Positions 45,109 to 54,811 of a stretch of 64,000 nt of DNA are shown here, one piece after another. How positions within the stretch are numbered: position 1 is the stretch's first letter; the number at the start of each line of letters is the position of its first letter. This DNA comes from Rhodospirillales bacterium (lineage in GTDB: Bacteria; Pseudomonadota; Alphaproteobacteria; Rhodospirillales; Defluviicoccaceae): the NCBI GenBank assembly GCA_016712595.1, contig JADJQT010000001.1, forward strand, positions 969,501 to 1,033,500, written 5' to 3'. A model generated the notes under the pieces. It saw nothing but the letters and a program-made list of their open reading frames with translations. It was not told the DNA's origin and ran no database searches. The position numbers and the translations under genes were made by a program.

Positions 45109-45429
45109 ATGAGATATTCACGACACCTCGTTGGAATCGGCGTCGCGCTCTGCTTGGGAGCGGTGGCTGCTTGCGGCGGCAGAGAAGCCTATGTCTATAA
45201 GGCGAAGGAGTTTGATCGCAACGATACGAACTTCAACAAGGAGCCGACCGACCGCTCGGCGGTGACGATCTGCTACAATGGCATCGGCACGAGCGACGGC
45301 AAGGCAAAGGCCCTTGCGCAGCAGGAATGCGAGAAGTTCGGCAAGATGGCCATCGCGACCGGTGAGACGTTCGGTGTCTGCCCCCTTCTCACCCCGGTTG
45401 AAGCCGGCTTCGCCTGCCGCGCGCCCTGA
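45109..45429 (+). CDS. Small lipoprotein of unknown function (106 aa)
   Basis: The N-terminus is a lipoprotein signal: MRYSRHLVGIGVALCLGAVAAC, with the lipobox ending at C22. The mature part has YVYKAKEFDRN, then TICYNG and AQQECEKFGK, with four cysteines spaced like two disulfides. I do not recognise a named family. ATG 45109 lies about 110 bp from the divergent ubiX start, so a shared promoter region is likely. Its 3' end converges on rhlE. Confidence 0.7.
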   Translation: MRYSRHLVGIGVALCLGAVAACGGREAYVYKAKEFDRNDTNFNKEPTDRSAVTICYNGIGTSDGKAKALAQQECEKFGKMAIATGETFGVCPLLTPVEAGFACRAP

Positions 45430-45480
45430 ACCTCGCTTAAGGCCGATCGACGGCGCGGCTCGAGATGCAGGGTTACTCCC

Positions 45481-46985
45481 TTACGCCTTTTTACGAATTG
45501 GCACGTCACGCAGCAGGAACGCCGGTACATGATCGCCCATACCGACGACCGGTGCGTCTGGTTCGCGGTTCGGGCGCGGTGCCGGGCGGGGGCGGCGGGC
45601 AGGAACCGCCCCGAGTGTTGCGGGCCGGTTGGCTGCGTGCTCGGCGCGATCGGGTTTCACCGGTGTCGAGCGGTCCGTGGCTGGCATGGCCCGTTCACCG
45701 CGAGCCGGATGCTGAACCGGGCGTGGTCCCGGGCCGTCACTGCGCGGCGCTGTGCGTTTGCCGGACCCGGCCTGGGGACGGACCGGCGGCGCCGTGACTT
45801 TCCGCCTGCGGCCCCGGCGGTCCGTCGCCTCTTCCAAAGCGGCCTCAGCAACGCCATCAAGGCTAATTCGTGGGATGGCCTTGCCGATCAACTTTTCAAT
45901 CAACGCGACGTATTTGCCGTCCTCCGGCACCGCGATGGTATAGGCGATGCCGCTTCGCCCTGCGCGGCCGGTACGGCCGATACGGTGGACATAATCCTCT
46001 GGATTGCTCGGCACGTCAAAGTTGAAGACGTGACTCATGTCTTCAATGTCGAGTCCCCGCGCGGCAACATCGCTACAGACGAGCAGACGCAACTCCCCTT
46101 GCTTGAAGCGCTCCAGCACCTCGGTGCGTTGCGATTGAGCGAGGTCTCCATGTAACAGACCGGCGTCATAGCCGTGGCGCTCGAGTGAACGGTGGACAAC
46201 GCCGACTTCGCGTTTGCGATTGCAGAAGATCAGCGCCGTGCGCACGTCCTCGCGATCGATCAGCCCACGCAAAGCGGCACGCTTTTCCTTCAGTCCACCC
46301 TGACCACCGTGGCCGATGACGATCATCCCCTGCTTGACCGTTTCTGCCGGCGTCGATGGCGCCGCGACAGAAATCTCTTTCGGATTGTTCAAAAAGGTAT
46401 CGGCAAGCCGACGAATGGCGGGGGCATGGTCGCTGAGAACAACAGCGTTTGACGCATGCGCGAGACGAGCATGGCAATGCGCTCAACGTCGGGAATGAAC
46501 CCCATATCGAGCATGCGGTCCGCCTCGTCGATCACCAGAACGCGGACGTCGTTCAACAGCAGGCGCCCGCGATCGAACACGTCGAGCAGACGACCGGGCG
46601 TGGCGATGAGCACATCGGCCCCGCGTTCCAGGACCTTGATCTGGTCGGCCATTGACTCGCCGCCGATGATCAGCGCCTTGGAAAGTTTCGTATATTTTCC
46701 GTAGATGTCGAAATTCTCGGCGACCTGGGCAGCGAGTTCCCGTGTCGGCTCGAGGATCAGCGAGCGCGGCATCCGTGCCTTGGCGCGGCCAGCGGAAAGA
46801 ATGTCGATCATCGGCAAGGTGAACGAGGCCGTCTTGCCAGTGCCGGTCTGGGCGCAGCCAAGCACATCACGACCCATCAGGACGACTGGAATCGCCTGCT
46901 CCTGGATCGGTGTCGGCTTTTCATAGCCCGTGTCGGTGACGGCACGAAGTACCGAATCACTGAGTTGCAGGTCGGAGAAGAGCAT
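45481..46985 (-). pseudogene. rhlE: DEAD-box RNA helicase RhlE-like, split by a frameshift
   Basis: The N-terminal part (46389-46985) holds the Q motif, AQTGTGKT, PTRELA, TPGRLLD, DEAD and SAT motifs, then ends in an off-frame tail at PPPFVG. The C-terminal part (45481-46392) has IFCNRKREV, ARGLDIEDMSHV and HRIGRTGRAGR, then a basic tail. The break lies in a run of five G on the plus strand (46420-46424, C on the coding strand). One more base would restore MPP-AIRRLADTFLNNPKEI, the normal sequence. All helicase motifs remain. Either the gene is recently broken or a homopolymer was miscalled. Confidence 0.88.
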
Positions 46986-47308
46986 ACGGATTTAATCCAA
47001 CGCGACATGAAAGTCGCGGCCGCAACGGCGGTCCATCCGCTCGCTTGCCTGGCGGATGATAGGTTATTGCGCTGTCAAGTCAATCGTTGCACGGATCGTG
47101 TAGAGATTTCTTCTTCGCGGGAAATGCTCGCCTCGATATACGATGATGATATGCGAAGCGAAACGGCCGCGACGAATCGAGCCATGCGGAAATCAGCGGC
47201 ATGTGTTCGCCGCCGTTTTCCGCCGATAAGCTTTGATCCATCGTGTCTTGGCGTGCCATAGCCTGTTCGTGAGCATACCTTTTCCTGTCGCAAGCAAGGT
47301 CCTCGCGC
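46986..47308. other. Divergent intergenic region
   Basis: No gene is seen in these 323 bases. It separates the minus-strand rhlE from the plus-strand isochorismatase-like gene and should hold both promoters, but I find no strong -35/-10 pair. Confidence 0.5.
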
Positions 47309-47851
47309 ATGATGATGTCCGCCGCCGATTCGTGCCTTCTCGTTGTCGATGTTCAGGCGCGCCTCGCTCCGAAAGTCAACGCCGTTGAACACGTTCTCGC
47401 GAATGTTGCCGTTCTGATCAGAGCGGCGCGTCGCCTCGGCGTGCCGATCATTGTCTCTGAGCAGTATCCGCGTGGATTGGGGACGACGGTTCCCGAGGTT
47501 GCCGAATGGCTTCCGGCGGGCGCAACGGTGGAAAAGATGACGTTTTCGTGCCTCGGCGACGAGCGCTTCGCCGAACGCTTCCTTGATGTGCGTCGGCGGC
47601 AGGCGGTCGTCGTCGGACTAGAAGCGCACGTATGCGTCCTGCAAACCGTCATGGATCTGCTTGCCGCCGGCACCGAGACATTCGTTGTTGAGGATGCCGT
47701 CTCGTCACGAACGCCCCGCAACCATGCGACAGCGATATCAAGGGTGCGAAGCGCCGGTGCACGCATTGTTTCCACCGAGATGGTTGTCTTCGAGTGGCTG
47801 ACTCAGGCGGGCACGCCGGAGTTCAAGGAACTGAGCGCGCTGATCAAATAG
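47309..47851 (+). CDS. Isochorismatase-family cysteine hydrolase
   Basis: This 180-residue alpha/beta hydrolase of the isochorismatase/nicotinamidase superfamily has D14 in LLVVDVQ, a lysine in VEKMTFSC and the catalytic cysteine near residue 109 in GLEAHVCVLQT, giving the Asp-Lys-Cys triad. A cis-peptide type loop precedes the cysteine. It is closest in layout to the small YcaC/hydrolase subgroup; the substrate is unknown. Three ATGs in a row leave the start uncertain by 6 nt. It heads a run of plus-strand genes to meaB. Confidence 0.82.
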   Translation: MMMSAADSCLLVVDVQARLAPKVNAVEHVLANVAVLIRAARRLGVPIIVSEQYPRGLGTTVPEVAEWLPAGATVEKMTFSCLGDERFAERFLDVRRRQAVVVGLEAHVCVLQTVMDLLAAGTETFVVEDAVSSRTPRNHATAISRVRSAGARIVSTEMVVFEWLTQAGTPEFKELSALIK

Positions 47852-47882
47852 CCAGTGGCGGCGCGTGGAAGAAGGAATGGAG

Positions 47883-48581
47883 ATGCTCAAGATCCCCTTG
47901 ATGCTGCTTCCCGGTCTGCTCTGCGATGCGGCGCTGTGGCAGCATCAGACCGATACGCTGGGCGACCTTGCGGACATCTTTGTGGCGGATCTTGCCCACT
48001 CCGAGCACGCGGGAGAGGCGGCGCGCGCCGTACTCGACCGCGCGCCGGAAGAGTTCGCGCTCGCCGGGCTGTCGATGGGCGGGTATGTTGCCTTCGAAAT
48101 CCTGCGTCAGGCGCCGGACCGGGTCAGGCGGCTGGCGTTGATCAATACGACCGCGCGCTCCGACCCTCCGGAAAAAATAAAGCTTCGCCAGGAACTGATT
48201 GATCTGGCGCGGACGGGACAGTTCAAGGGCGTAACGCCACGGCTGCTGCCGAAACTCATCTGCCCTGATCGTCTTAACGACGGGGCGTTGACCGGGCAGA
48301 TCATGGCCATGGCGGAACGCGTCGGCCGCGACGCCTTTTTACGCCAACAGCGGCTGTTGATGAATCGGCCGGATAGCCGTCGCGACCTGTCTTTGGTCTC
48401 GTGTCCGACGGTGGTTATCGGCGGTCGCCAGGACGAACTGACGCCGCTTGCGGACAGCATCGAAATGGCCGAAAAAATCCGCCGGGCGAAGCTCGTCATC
48501 ATCGAAGACTGTGGCCATCTGTCGACGATGGAGAGGCCGCAAGCGGTGAGCGCGATCCTGCGATACTGGCTGCAGGACTGA
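47883..48581 (+). CDS. Alpha/beta-fold hydrolase
   Basis: Start ATG 47883 is preferred, 6 nt after AAGGA (232 aa); ATG 47877 and GTG 47865 are also in frame. The oxyanion segment LLPGLLCD leads, the nucleophile lies in LAGLSMGGYVA (Ser), an acid in GRQDELTP, and the histidine in DCGHLSTME. These fit a serine esterase or C-C hydrolase. The substrate is unknown. It follows the isochorismatase-like gene by about 30 bp and precedes a gamma carbonic anhydrase gene by 16 bp, likely one operon. Confidence 0.8.
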   Translation: MLKIPLMLLPGLLCDAALWQHQTDTLGDLADIFVADLAHSEHAGEAARAVLDRAPEEFALAGLSMGGYVAFEILRQAPDRVRRLALINTTARSDPPEKIKLRQELIDLARTGQFKGVTPRLLPKLICPDRLNDGALTGQIMAMAERVGRDAFLRQQRLLMNRPDSRRDLSLVSCPTVVIGGRQDELTPLADSIEMAEKIRRAKLVIIEDCGHLSTMERPQAVSAILRYWLQD

Positions 48582-48597
48582 AGGAGGAGACGCTGGT

Positions 48598-49185
48598 TTG
48601 ACCGGAAGACTGCTGCCATACCGCGGACGGCTGCCACGATTTGCGGAGCGGGTGTTCATCGCTCCGGGCGCCAGCGTGATCGGCGACGTCGAGATCGGGG
48701 TGCAATCCAGCATCTGGTTCGGCTGTGTCGTCCGCGGTGATGTCAACATCGTGCGCATCGGCGCGCGCACCAATATCCAAGACGGCACGGTGGTGCATGT
48801 TTCCAAGGATGGGCAGGGGACGTTTCTCGGCTCGGACATTACCGTCGGTCACATGGCGTTGCTCCACGCCTGCACGGTCGAGGACGGTGCCTTTGTCGGC
48901 ATGCGGGCGACGATTATGGACGACTGCCTCGTCGAAGCCGGTGCGATGGTTGCGGCCGGGGCGTTGGTCACGCCAGGAAAGCGCGTCCGCACCGGCGAGC
49001 TTTGGGCCGGCACGCCCGCGAAGAAGATCCGTGACCTCAACGAACAGGATCGAACGATGATCGCGAAGCTGGCTCCCCGGTACGTTGCGCTTGCCGCCGA
49101 CTATCTCGCGGCCCGGGATGGCGCTGCCGAGAGCGTCGCAGCCAATGCTGTCGCCGCCGGTTTGCCGGCAGGAGGCGGTCGATGA
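48598..49185 (+). CDS. Gamma-class carbonic anhydrase family protein
   Basis: This 195-residue left-handed beta-helix protein starts at TTG 48598, with AAGGAGGA about 10 nt upstream. Hexapeptide repeats run from VFIAPGASVIGDVEIG onward. The metal ligands are H in TVVHVSK and two in GHMALLH, typical of the YrdA/CaiE-like gamma-CA group. It may hydrate CO2 or be a related metal enzyme. It overlaps meaB by 4 nt (ATGA), which may tie it to propionate/methylmalonyl metabolism, though such overlaps may be only genomic compactness. Confidence 0.87.
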   Translation: MTGRLLPYRGRLPRFAERVFIAPGASVIGDVEIGVQSSIWFGCVVRGDVNIVRIGARTNIQDGTVVHVSKDGQGTFLGSDITVGHMALLHACTVEDGAFVGMRATIMDDCLVEAGAMVAAGALVTPGKRVRTGELWAGTPAKKIRDLNEQDRTMIAKLAPRYVALAADYLAARDGAAESVAANAVAAGLPAGGGR

Positions 49186-50228
49186 ACGGCCCTGAGACCG
49201 CATCCGCCCGCCCGAGCCATTCAGCGTTGATCGCCGAGGTCCGCGCCGGCCGGCGCCGGAGCGTTTCCCGGTTAATGTCGCTGGCGGAATCAACGGGCGC
49301 AGCCGGTAAGGCCGCCATAGCCGAGGTCCACCGGCATACCGGACGAGCGCACGTCGTCGGGCTGACGGGAGTGCCCGGAAGTGGCAAATCGACCATGGTG
49401 CGCGCGCTGGCGCAGAAAATTCGCGCGAGCGGTCGCACGGTCGGCATCGTCGCCGTCGATCCGTCGAGCCCGTTCTCCGGCGGCGCCATCCTCGGCGATC
49501 GCATTCGCATGCTCGATCTTGCCGGCGATCCCGGCGTGTTTATCCGCAGCATGGCGACGCGGGGGGCTCTCGGCGGCCTCGCTCGCGCGTCCCTCGACGT
49601 CGTCGACGTTCTCGACGCGGCCGGATTCGAGGTCGTGCTGATCGAGACGGTCGGCGTCGGCCAGGACGAGGTCGACATCGTCCAGGCGGCACACACCGTG
49701 GTTGTCGTGTCGGCTCCGGGCCTCGGTGACGAGATCCAGGCGATCAAGGCCGGCGTTCTTGAGATTGCCGACGTTCACGTCGTCAGCAAGTGCGACCGTG
49801 CGGAATCGTCGGAGACGGTGGCCGACCTGCGGGCGATGCTGCGGCTGGGCTCGCTCAGCCACGAACGCCACTCCGGCTGGGACGTCCCCGTCGTCGCGAC
49901 CAGCGCGCAGAAGCGCGAGGGCATTGATGCGCTGCTCGAAGCGATCGATCGACATCGCGGCCATCTGCTTTCGAGCGGCGAGCTTGCCGCGCGGCATCGC
50001 CGCATCCTCGAGATGCGGATTCTCAAGGCTGCGGAAGACATTGTCCGTGATCGGCTGTTGCGACAGTACCGCTCGTCACTCGACCGGTTGCTCGACAACA
50101 CCGCCGAGCGGGTCATCGATCCTCATTCGGCCGCGCTTCGACTGCTGCGGATCGCCGAGGGCGTCGGCGCGGATAATTCAGACGGGAGCCGTGTGGACTT
50201 GCCGCGTCACGCTGCTCCGGTGACGTAG
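49182..50228 (+). CDS. meaB: Methylmalonyl-CoA mutase-associated GTPase MeaB (ArgK family)
   Basis: MeaB is a G3E-type P-loop GTPase that loads and protects the B12 cofactor of methylmalonyl-CoA mutase. The 348 residues include Walker A GVPGSGKST, AVDPSSPFSGGAILGDRIRM, the SMATRGALGG switch, VETVGVGQ-type motif (ETVGVGQDEVD), and SKCD. It ends 22 bp inside the convergent phaC 3' end. The mutase itself is not here. With phaC next door, the genes fit propionyl-CoA and PHA metabolism. Confidence 0.93.
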   Translation: MNGPETASARPSHSALIAEVRAGRRRSVSRLMSLAESTGAAGKAAIAEVHRHTGRAHVVGLTGVPGSGKSTMVRALAQKIRASGRTVGIVAVDPSSPFSGGAILGDRIRMLDLAGDPGVFIRSMATRGALGGLARASLDVVDVLDAAGFEVVLIETVGVGQDEVDIVQAAHTVVVVSAPGLGDEIQAIKAGVLEIADVHVVSKCDRAESSETVADLRAMLRLGSLSHERHSGWDVPVVATSAQKREGIDALLEAIDRHRGHLLSSGELAARHRRILEMRILKAAEDIVRDRLLRQYRSSLDRLLDNTAERVIDPHSAALRLLRIAEGVGADNSDGSRVDLPRHAAPVT

Positions 50229-51976
50229 AGTCCGGGAGCATCGGACAGCGGCGGCAAGTCCCGCTCACCCGGCTCACGTGCGGATACTTGGGCGTTACCC
50301 GAGGGCAGTTCGCGGATCCAGGTCTCCCAATCCCGCCACCAGGACCCCTCGAATGCCCGCGCGGCGGCGCGCCATGCCTCAGGGTCGTCCAATGGGCGCG
50401 CGGCCGTCCAGTAGCAATAGCGGTGCGGCGCGGGAGGATTAAGGACACCCGAAATGTGGCCGGAGGCGGCGAGGGTAAAACGCTGCGGACCGCCCATGAT
50501 CCGCGCGGCCTTGTAGGTCGATGTCCAGGGGGCGATGTGGTCCTCACGGGTGGAGAGGAAATACGTGGGCGCGCGCACCTTGCGCAGGTCGATCGGACGG
50601 CCGCCGACCGACACCCCGCCCGGCTGCATCAGTTTGTTTCGGCGGCCGAGGTCGTCGAGACAGAAGCGGTGGACGCTCAATGGCAGGCTCGGCTGGTCGC
50701 GGTTCCAGAACAGCAGGTCGGACGGAAATGGGTCATTTCCGAGCAGGTAGTTGTTGAGCACAAAGGACCAGATCAGGTCCTGTTCCCGCTGCGCATGAGG
50801 CGATTCGCCGAACTCCCCGACACTTGACCCCATGGTGCTGCGCTCGGTCGCCGAATTGGCAGACTCCCGGGAACCCGAAACTTTCGGTGCGGAAAAATCG
50901 AGACTCGTGGCGAGAAACGTCCCGCTGCTGATCCGTGCATCGCCGGCATCGGCGAGGTAGGCGAGGGACGCCGCGAGCAACGTTCCCCCAAGACAATGGC
51001 CGACGGCATTGACCTCACGGGCCCCCGTCGCCCACTCGATCGCATCGAGGGCCGCTAGCGGGCCGCCGACGGCATAGTCCTCGAAGGTCTTCCGCGCATC
51101 GGATGCCCCGGGATTGACCCACGAGATCATGAATACCGTATGCCCCTGCTCCACCGCCCAGCGCACGAGTGAGTTCGGTACGCGCAGGTCGAAGACGTAA
51201 AACTTACCAGTCCAGGCCGGAACGAAAAGCAATGGACGGTGCATCACCTGGGCGGTGCGCGGGGCGTACTGAATCAGTTCCATGACGTCGTTACGGAAGA
51301 TCACCTTGCCTGGCGTCGTCGCGACCGTCTTGCCAACGATGAATGCCTCGTGCGGCAGTCTGCGTTCGTCCGCCGGGATCTGCGCCGCTTCCAGTCCCTT
51401 CAGCAAATTTTTCAACCCGGCGAGAAGATTTTCGCCCTGGCTCTCCGTTGTCGCGCGGATCACTTCAGGGTTGGCCTGCGCGAACGAAGCCGGGGAGAGT
51501 GCGGCGAGGAACCGGCGGGTGTGAAAGTCGACCGCCTGGACGATCGCATCGCTGCCGGTGCCACTGTTGTGCAGCATCGTGTGTACGCAGCGCGTCGCGA
51601 GGACGTACGATTCGGTCAAATAGCTGAAGATGTCGACATTCTGCCATGCGTCGCGCACGTTCGCATCGAGCGCCGAATGCCCAGGAGACCCCGAGGGGCC
51701 TAACAGGCGATTCGCGGAAGTCTGCCAGCGGCTGAAATAATCCTGCCACAATGACATCTGCGCCGTGACCAGCGACGCCGGCATCGCCATCACCGTTGAT
51801 GTCAGGGAAACCATCATCTCGGCGGCGTCGAACAAATCGCCCATCGTCCGGTCGGCGTCAAACCCTTGGTCGGCAAGCCAGTCCCTGACGATGCACTGAC
51901 TGCGCTCGGCCAATTCCTGCAACGCTTCAAGGTCGTTCCTACGGGACGGCCGTTGCGTCCCGTGTTGATCGACCAT
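50207..51976 (-). CDS. phaC: Polyhydroxyalkanoate synthase (PhaC)
   Basis: PhaC polymerises hydroxyacyl-CoA into storage polyester at granule surfaces. I start at ATG 51976, with GGGAG 6 nt upstream (589 aa). The lipase-like box GHCLGGT holds the catalytic cysteine (about 328); an Asp lies in REDHIAPW and a His in ASGHISG. LIWSFVLNNYLLG and LLFWNRD are family blocks. The segment between the LDFS block and LIWSF (50770-50890, KVSGSRESANSATER) is unlike the usual PGELG...LRSND region, perhaps from compensating frameshifts or divergence. The gene overlaps meaB tail to tail by 22 bp. Confidence 0.9.
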   Translation of the reverse strand: MVDQHGTQRPSRRNDLEALQELAERSQCIVRDWLADQGFDADRTMGDLFDAAEMMVSLTSTVMAMPASLVTAQMSLWQDYFSRWQTSANRLLGPSGSPGHSALDANVRDAWQNVDIFSYLTESYVLATRCVHTMLHNSGTGSDAIVQAVDFHTRRFLAALSPASFAQANPEVIRATTESQGENLLAGLKNLLKGLEAAQIPADERRLPHEAFIVGKTVATTPGKVIFRNDVMELIQYAPRTAQVMHRPLLFVPAWTGKFYVFDLRVPNSLVRWAVEQGHTVFMISWVNPGASDARKTFEDYAVGGPLAALDAIEWATGAREVNAVGHCLGGTLLAASLAYLADAGDARISSGTFLATSLDFSAPKVSGSRESANSATERSTMGSSVGEFGESPHAQREQDLIWSFVLNNYLLGNDPFPSDLLFWNRDQPSLPLSVHRFCLDDLGRRNKLMQPGGVSVGGRPIDLRKVRAPTYFLSTREDHIAPWTSTYKAARIMGGPQRFTLAASGHISGVLNPPAPHRYCYWTAARPLDDPEAWRAAARAFEGSWWRDWETWIRELPSGNAQVSAREPGERDLPPLSDAPGLYVTGAA

Positions 51977-52268
51977 ACCGCACTCCCTATTGTGACGCCG
52001 GTGTTGATGCCGGCAAAACGCAGTGGTTATCGCCGCTGCGGAACTTCTCGGTGCCTCTGCCGGACGGGCGTGACCATCCTGCTCGTCGAGCGTATATAAC
52101 GTCGATACGCTGGATCGGCAATTTGATGTCAATATGGCGGGTCATTCACCGTCTTCGACGAATACGGTTCCGCGGCGCGTTGACGATGGCGAGTATCGTG
52201 TGCGGCTGCGGTCGCCGAAGGGGTGAAGGGCGTTTCCGGGTATTCCGGTGTTTGTGACAGGTGACGTG

Positions 52269-53492
52269 ATGACGCAGGAATTTTTCAAGATCAGACGGCT
52301 TCCCCCGTACGTCTTCGCCGCGGTCAACGCGATGAAGGCGCGCGCCCGAGCCGCTGGCGAGGACATCATCGATTTTGGCATGGGCAACCCGGACTTCCCC
52401 ACACCGCCTCACATCGTCGACAAGTTGACGGAAACGGTGCAGGATCCACGGACCCACCGTTATTCGGAGTCCCGCGGGATCAAGGGGCTGCGCCGGGCGC
52501 TGTCCGGCTATTATGAGCGGCGCTTCGGCGTTTCCGTCGATCCGGAAACCGAGGTCGTGGTTACGCTGGGTTCCAAGGAGGGGCTCGCCAATCTTGCCTC
52601 GGCGATCTCGAGCCCTGGGGACGTCATCCTCGTACCGAACCCGAGTTACCCAATCCATCAGTTCGGCTTCATCATCGCCGGCGCCGCCGTGCGTAATATT
52701 CCGGTGCGCGCCGATGCCGATTTTATCTCCGCGCTAGAACGCGCCGTGCAGCACAGTGTGCCGAAGCCGACCGCGATTGTACTGAACTATCCGAACAATC
52801 CGACGGCCGAACTCGCCACTCTCGATTTCTACGGGCAGGTCGTCGATTTCTGCAGGCATGCCGGAATTTACGTGATGTCCGACGTCGCCTATGCCGAGAT
52901 CTATTTCGATGGCAACCCTCCGCCTTCAATCCTGCAGGTGCCTGGAGCGAAGGACATCTGCGTCGAGTTCACCTCAATGAGCAAGACGTACTCCATGCCT
53001 GGCTGGCGGATCGGCTTTGCCTGTGGCAACGCGCCGATGATCGCGGCGCTTGCTCGGGTGAAGTCCTATCTCGACTATGGCGCGTTTACCCCGGTGCAGG
53101 TGGCGGCAACAGCGGCGCTCAACGGCTCGCAGACGTGTGTTGGCGAAATGCGCCAGCGCTATCAGGCTCGGCGCGACGTTCTGATCAGCGGCCTTGCCGC
53201 CGCTGGCTGGGAAGTGCCGTCGCCGGCGGCGACCATGTTCGCCTGGGCGCCGTTGCCAGCCGCGTTCCAGCACTTGGGCTCGCTCGAATTCTCGAAGCTG
53301 TTACTGCGCGAGGCGAAGGTGGCGGTCGCGCCAGGGATTGGGTTTGGCGAGCACGGCGATGGCTTCGTGCGGTTTGCGCTGGTTGAGAACCGGCACCGGA
53401 CGCGCCAGGCGTTGCGCAACATCAAGACGTTCCTCAGCCGCTATCACAACGTCGTCGAACTGGCCGAAAAGTGCTCGGTCGTGGCGGAGTAG
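52269..53492 (+). CDS. alaC: AlaC-type PLP aminotransferase
   Basis: This class I/II aminotransferase of 407 aa starts at ATG 52269. The N-terminus FFKIRRLPPYVFAAVNAMKA and IDFGMGNPDFPTPPHI match the AlaC/YfdZ group, often annotated as LL-diaminopimelate aminotransferase. NYPNNPT binds PLP, and the lysine is in SMSKTYSMPGWRIGF. It probably makes alanine from pyruvate and glutamate, or acts in the aspartate-family pathway. Homoserine dehydrogenase follows after 8 bp, in line with an amino-acid operon. Confidence 0.85.
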   Translation: MTQEFFKIRRLPPYVFAAVNAMKARARAAGEDIIDFGMGNPDFPTPPHIVDKLTETVQDPRTHRYSESRGIKGLRRALSGYYERRFGVSVDPETEVVVTLGSKEGLANLASAISSPGDVILVPNPSYPIHQFGFIIAGAAVRNIPVRADADFISALERAVQHSVPKPTAIVLNYPNNPTAELATLDFYGQVVDFCRHAGIYVMSDVAYAEIYFDGNPPPSILQVPGAKDICVEFTSMSKTYSMPGWRIGFACGNAPMIAALARVKSYLDYGAFTPVQVAATAALNGSQTCVGEMRQRYQARRDVLISGLAAAGWEVPSPAATMFAWAPLPAAFQHLGSLEFSKLLLREAKVAVAPGIGFGEHGDGFVRFALVENRHRTRQALRNIKTFLSRYHNVVELAEKCSVVAE

Positions 53493-53500
53493 GGGGAGGA

Positions 53501-54811
53501 GTGCAAGATCAATCCGCACAGGAGCGCCGGCCACTGAAGGTCGCCGTCGCCGGCCTCGGCACCGTCGGTGGTGGTACGGTCAAGCTGCTGCAGGAGAACG
53601 CAGGCCTCCTGGCGGAGCGATCCGGACGCAGCATCGTGATCACCGCAGTAAGCGATCGTATCCGGCTCGATCGCGGCTTCTCTGTCCAAGGCTATGCCTG
53701 GTTTGACGATGCCGTCGCGATGGCCGCCGAGGCGGACGCCGATCTCGTCGTCGAACTCATCGGTGGTGCCGAGGGAGCGGCGCGAAAGGTGTGTGAAACG
53801 GCGATCGCTCACGGTCGCCACGTCGTGACCGCCAATAAGGCGCTGATTGCCCATCACGGCCTGGAACTTGCCGCGGCTGCCGAGGCGAAAGGAGTGACGC
53901 TCGCCTACGAGGCGGCGGTCGCCGGCGGCATTCCGATCATCAAATCGTTGCGCGAGGGGCTCGCCGGCAACCGGCGGACCCGCGTGTTCGGTATCCTAAA
54001 CGGCACGTGCAACTACATCTTGACCACGATGCGCGAGTCCGGCCGCGAGTTCGAGGCCGTCCTGGCGGAAGCTCAGGCGCTCGGATATGCCGAAGCCAAT
54101 CCCAGCTTTGATGTCGACGGAATCGATTCCGCTCACAAGCTGGCGATCCTTGCCACCGTCGCCTTCGGCTGCACCCTCGACTTCGCGGCGGTGCACGTCG
54201 AGGGGATCCGTCACATCTCACCTGTCGATATCGCGTTCGCCGAGGAGCTCGGGTACCGGATCAAGCTTCTCGGCATCGCCTCGCTATCCGACGGCGGCGT
54301 GGAGCGGCGCGTGCATCCGTGCATGGTGCCGCTGGCGGCGCCGCTGGCGCGGGTCGACGGTGTATTTAATGCCGTTGTCGCCGACGGAGATTTCGTCGAC
54401 CGCGTCGTTCAAGAAGGGCGCGGCGCCGGCGAGCGGCCGACCGCATCCGCGGTCGTCGCCGACATCGCCGATATCGCCTGTGGACGGCGCGCGGCAACGT
54501 TCGGCGTGCCGGTGACGGCGCTACGCGACTTACCGGAGCTGTCGATGAGCCGGCACCGCGGCTGTTACTACGTACGGCTGATGGTTCTCGACCAACCCGG
54601 CGTGCTCGCCGACGTGACGTCCATTTTGCGCGACAATTCCGTCTCGATGGAGGCCGTGCTGCAGCGCGCCCGTGCGCCGGGTGAGGCGGTGCCGGTGGTG
54701 ATGACGACGCACGAAACGGTCGAGGCAGCGATGGTCCGCTCGCTCGAACAGATCGCGGCGCTGCCGTCCTCGACCGAGCCGCCGCGCATGATCCGCATTG
54801 AACCGTTCTGA
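53501..54811 (+). CDS. hom: Homoserine dehydrogenase with ACT domain
   Basis: This enzyme reduces aspartate semialdehyde to homoserine, on the way to threonine and methionine. I start at GTG 53501 (436 aa), right after AGGGGGAGGA; the spacing is short. The NAD(P) loop GLGTVGGGTV, VTANKALIAHHG, FGILNGTCNYILT, and FDVDGIDSAHKLAIL are family signatures. A C-terminal ACT domain (LDQPGVLADVTSIL) suggests feedback control by threonine. The frame from 53471 overlaps alaC, so it was not used. Confidence 0.94.
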   Translation: MQDQSAQERRPLKVAVAGLGTVGGGTVKLLQENAGLLAERSGRSIVITAVSDRIRLDRGFSVQGYAWFDDAVAMAAEADADLVVELIGGAEGAARKVCETAIAHGRHVVTANKALIAHHGLELAAAAEAKGVTLAYEAAVAGGIPIIKSLREGLAGNRRTRVFGILNGTCNYILTTMRESGREFEAVLAEAQALGYAEANPSFDVDGIDSAHKLAILATVAFGCTLDFAAVHVEGIRHISPVDIAFAEELGYRIKLLGIASLSDGGVERRVHPCMVPLAAPLARVDGVFNAVVADGDFVDRVVQEGRGAGERPTASAVVADIADIACGRRAATFGVPVTALRDLPELSMSRHRGCYYVRLMVLDQPGVLADVTSILRDNSVSMEAVLQRARAPGEAVPVVMTTHETVEAAMVRSLEQIAALPSSTEPPRMIRIEPF

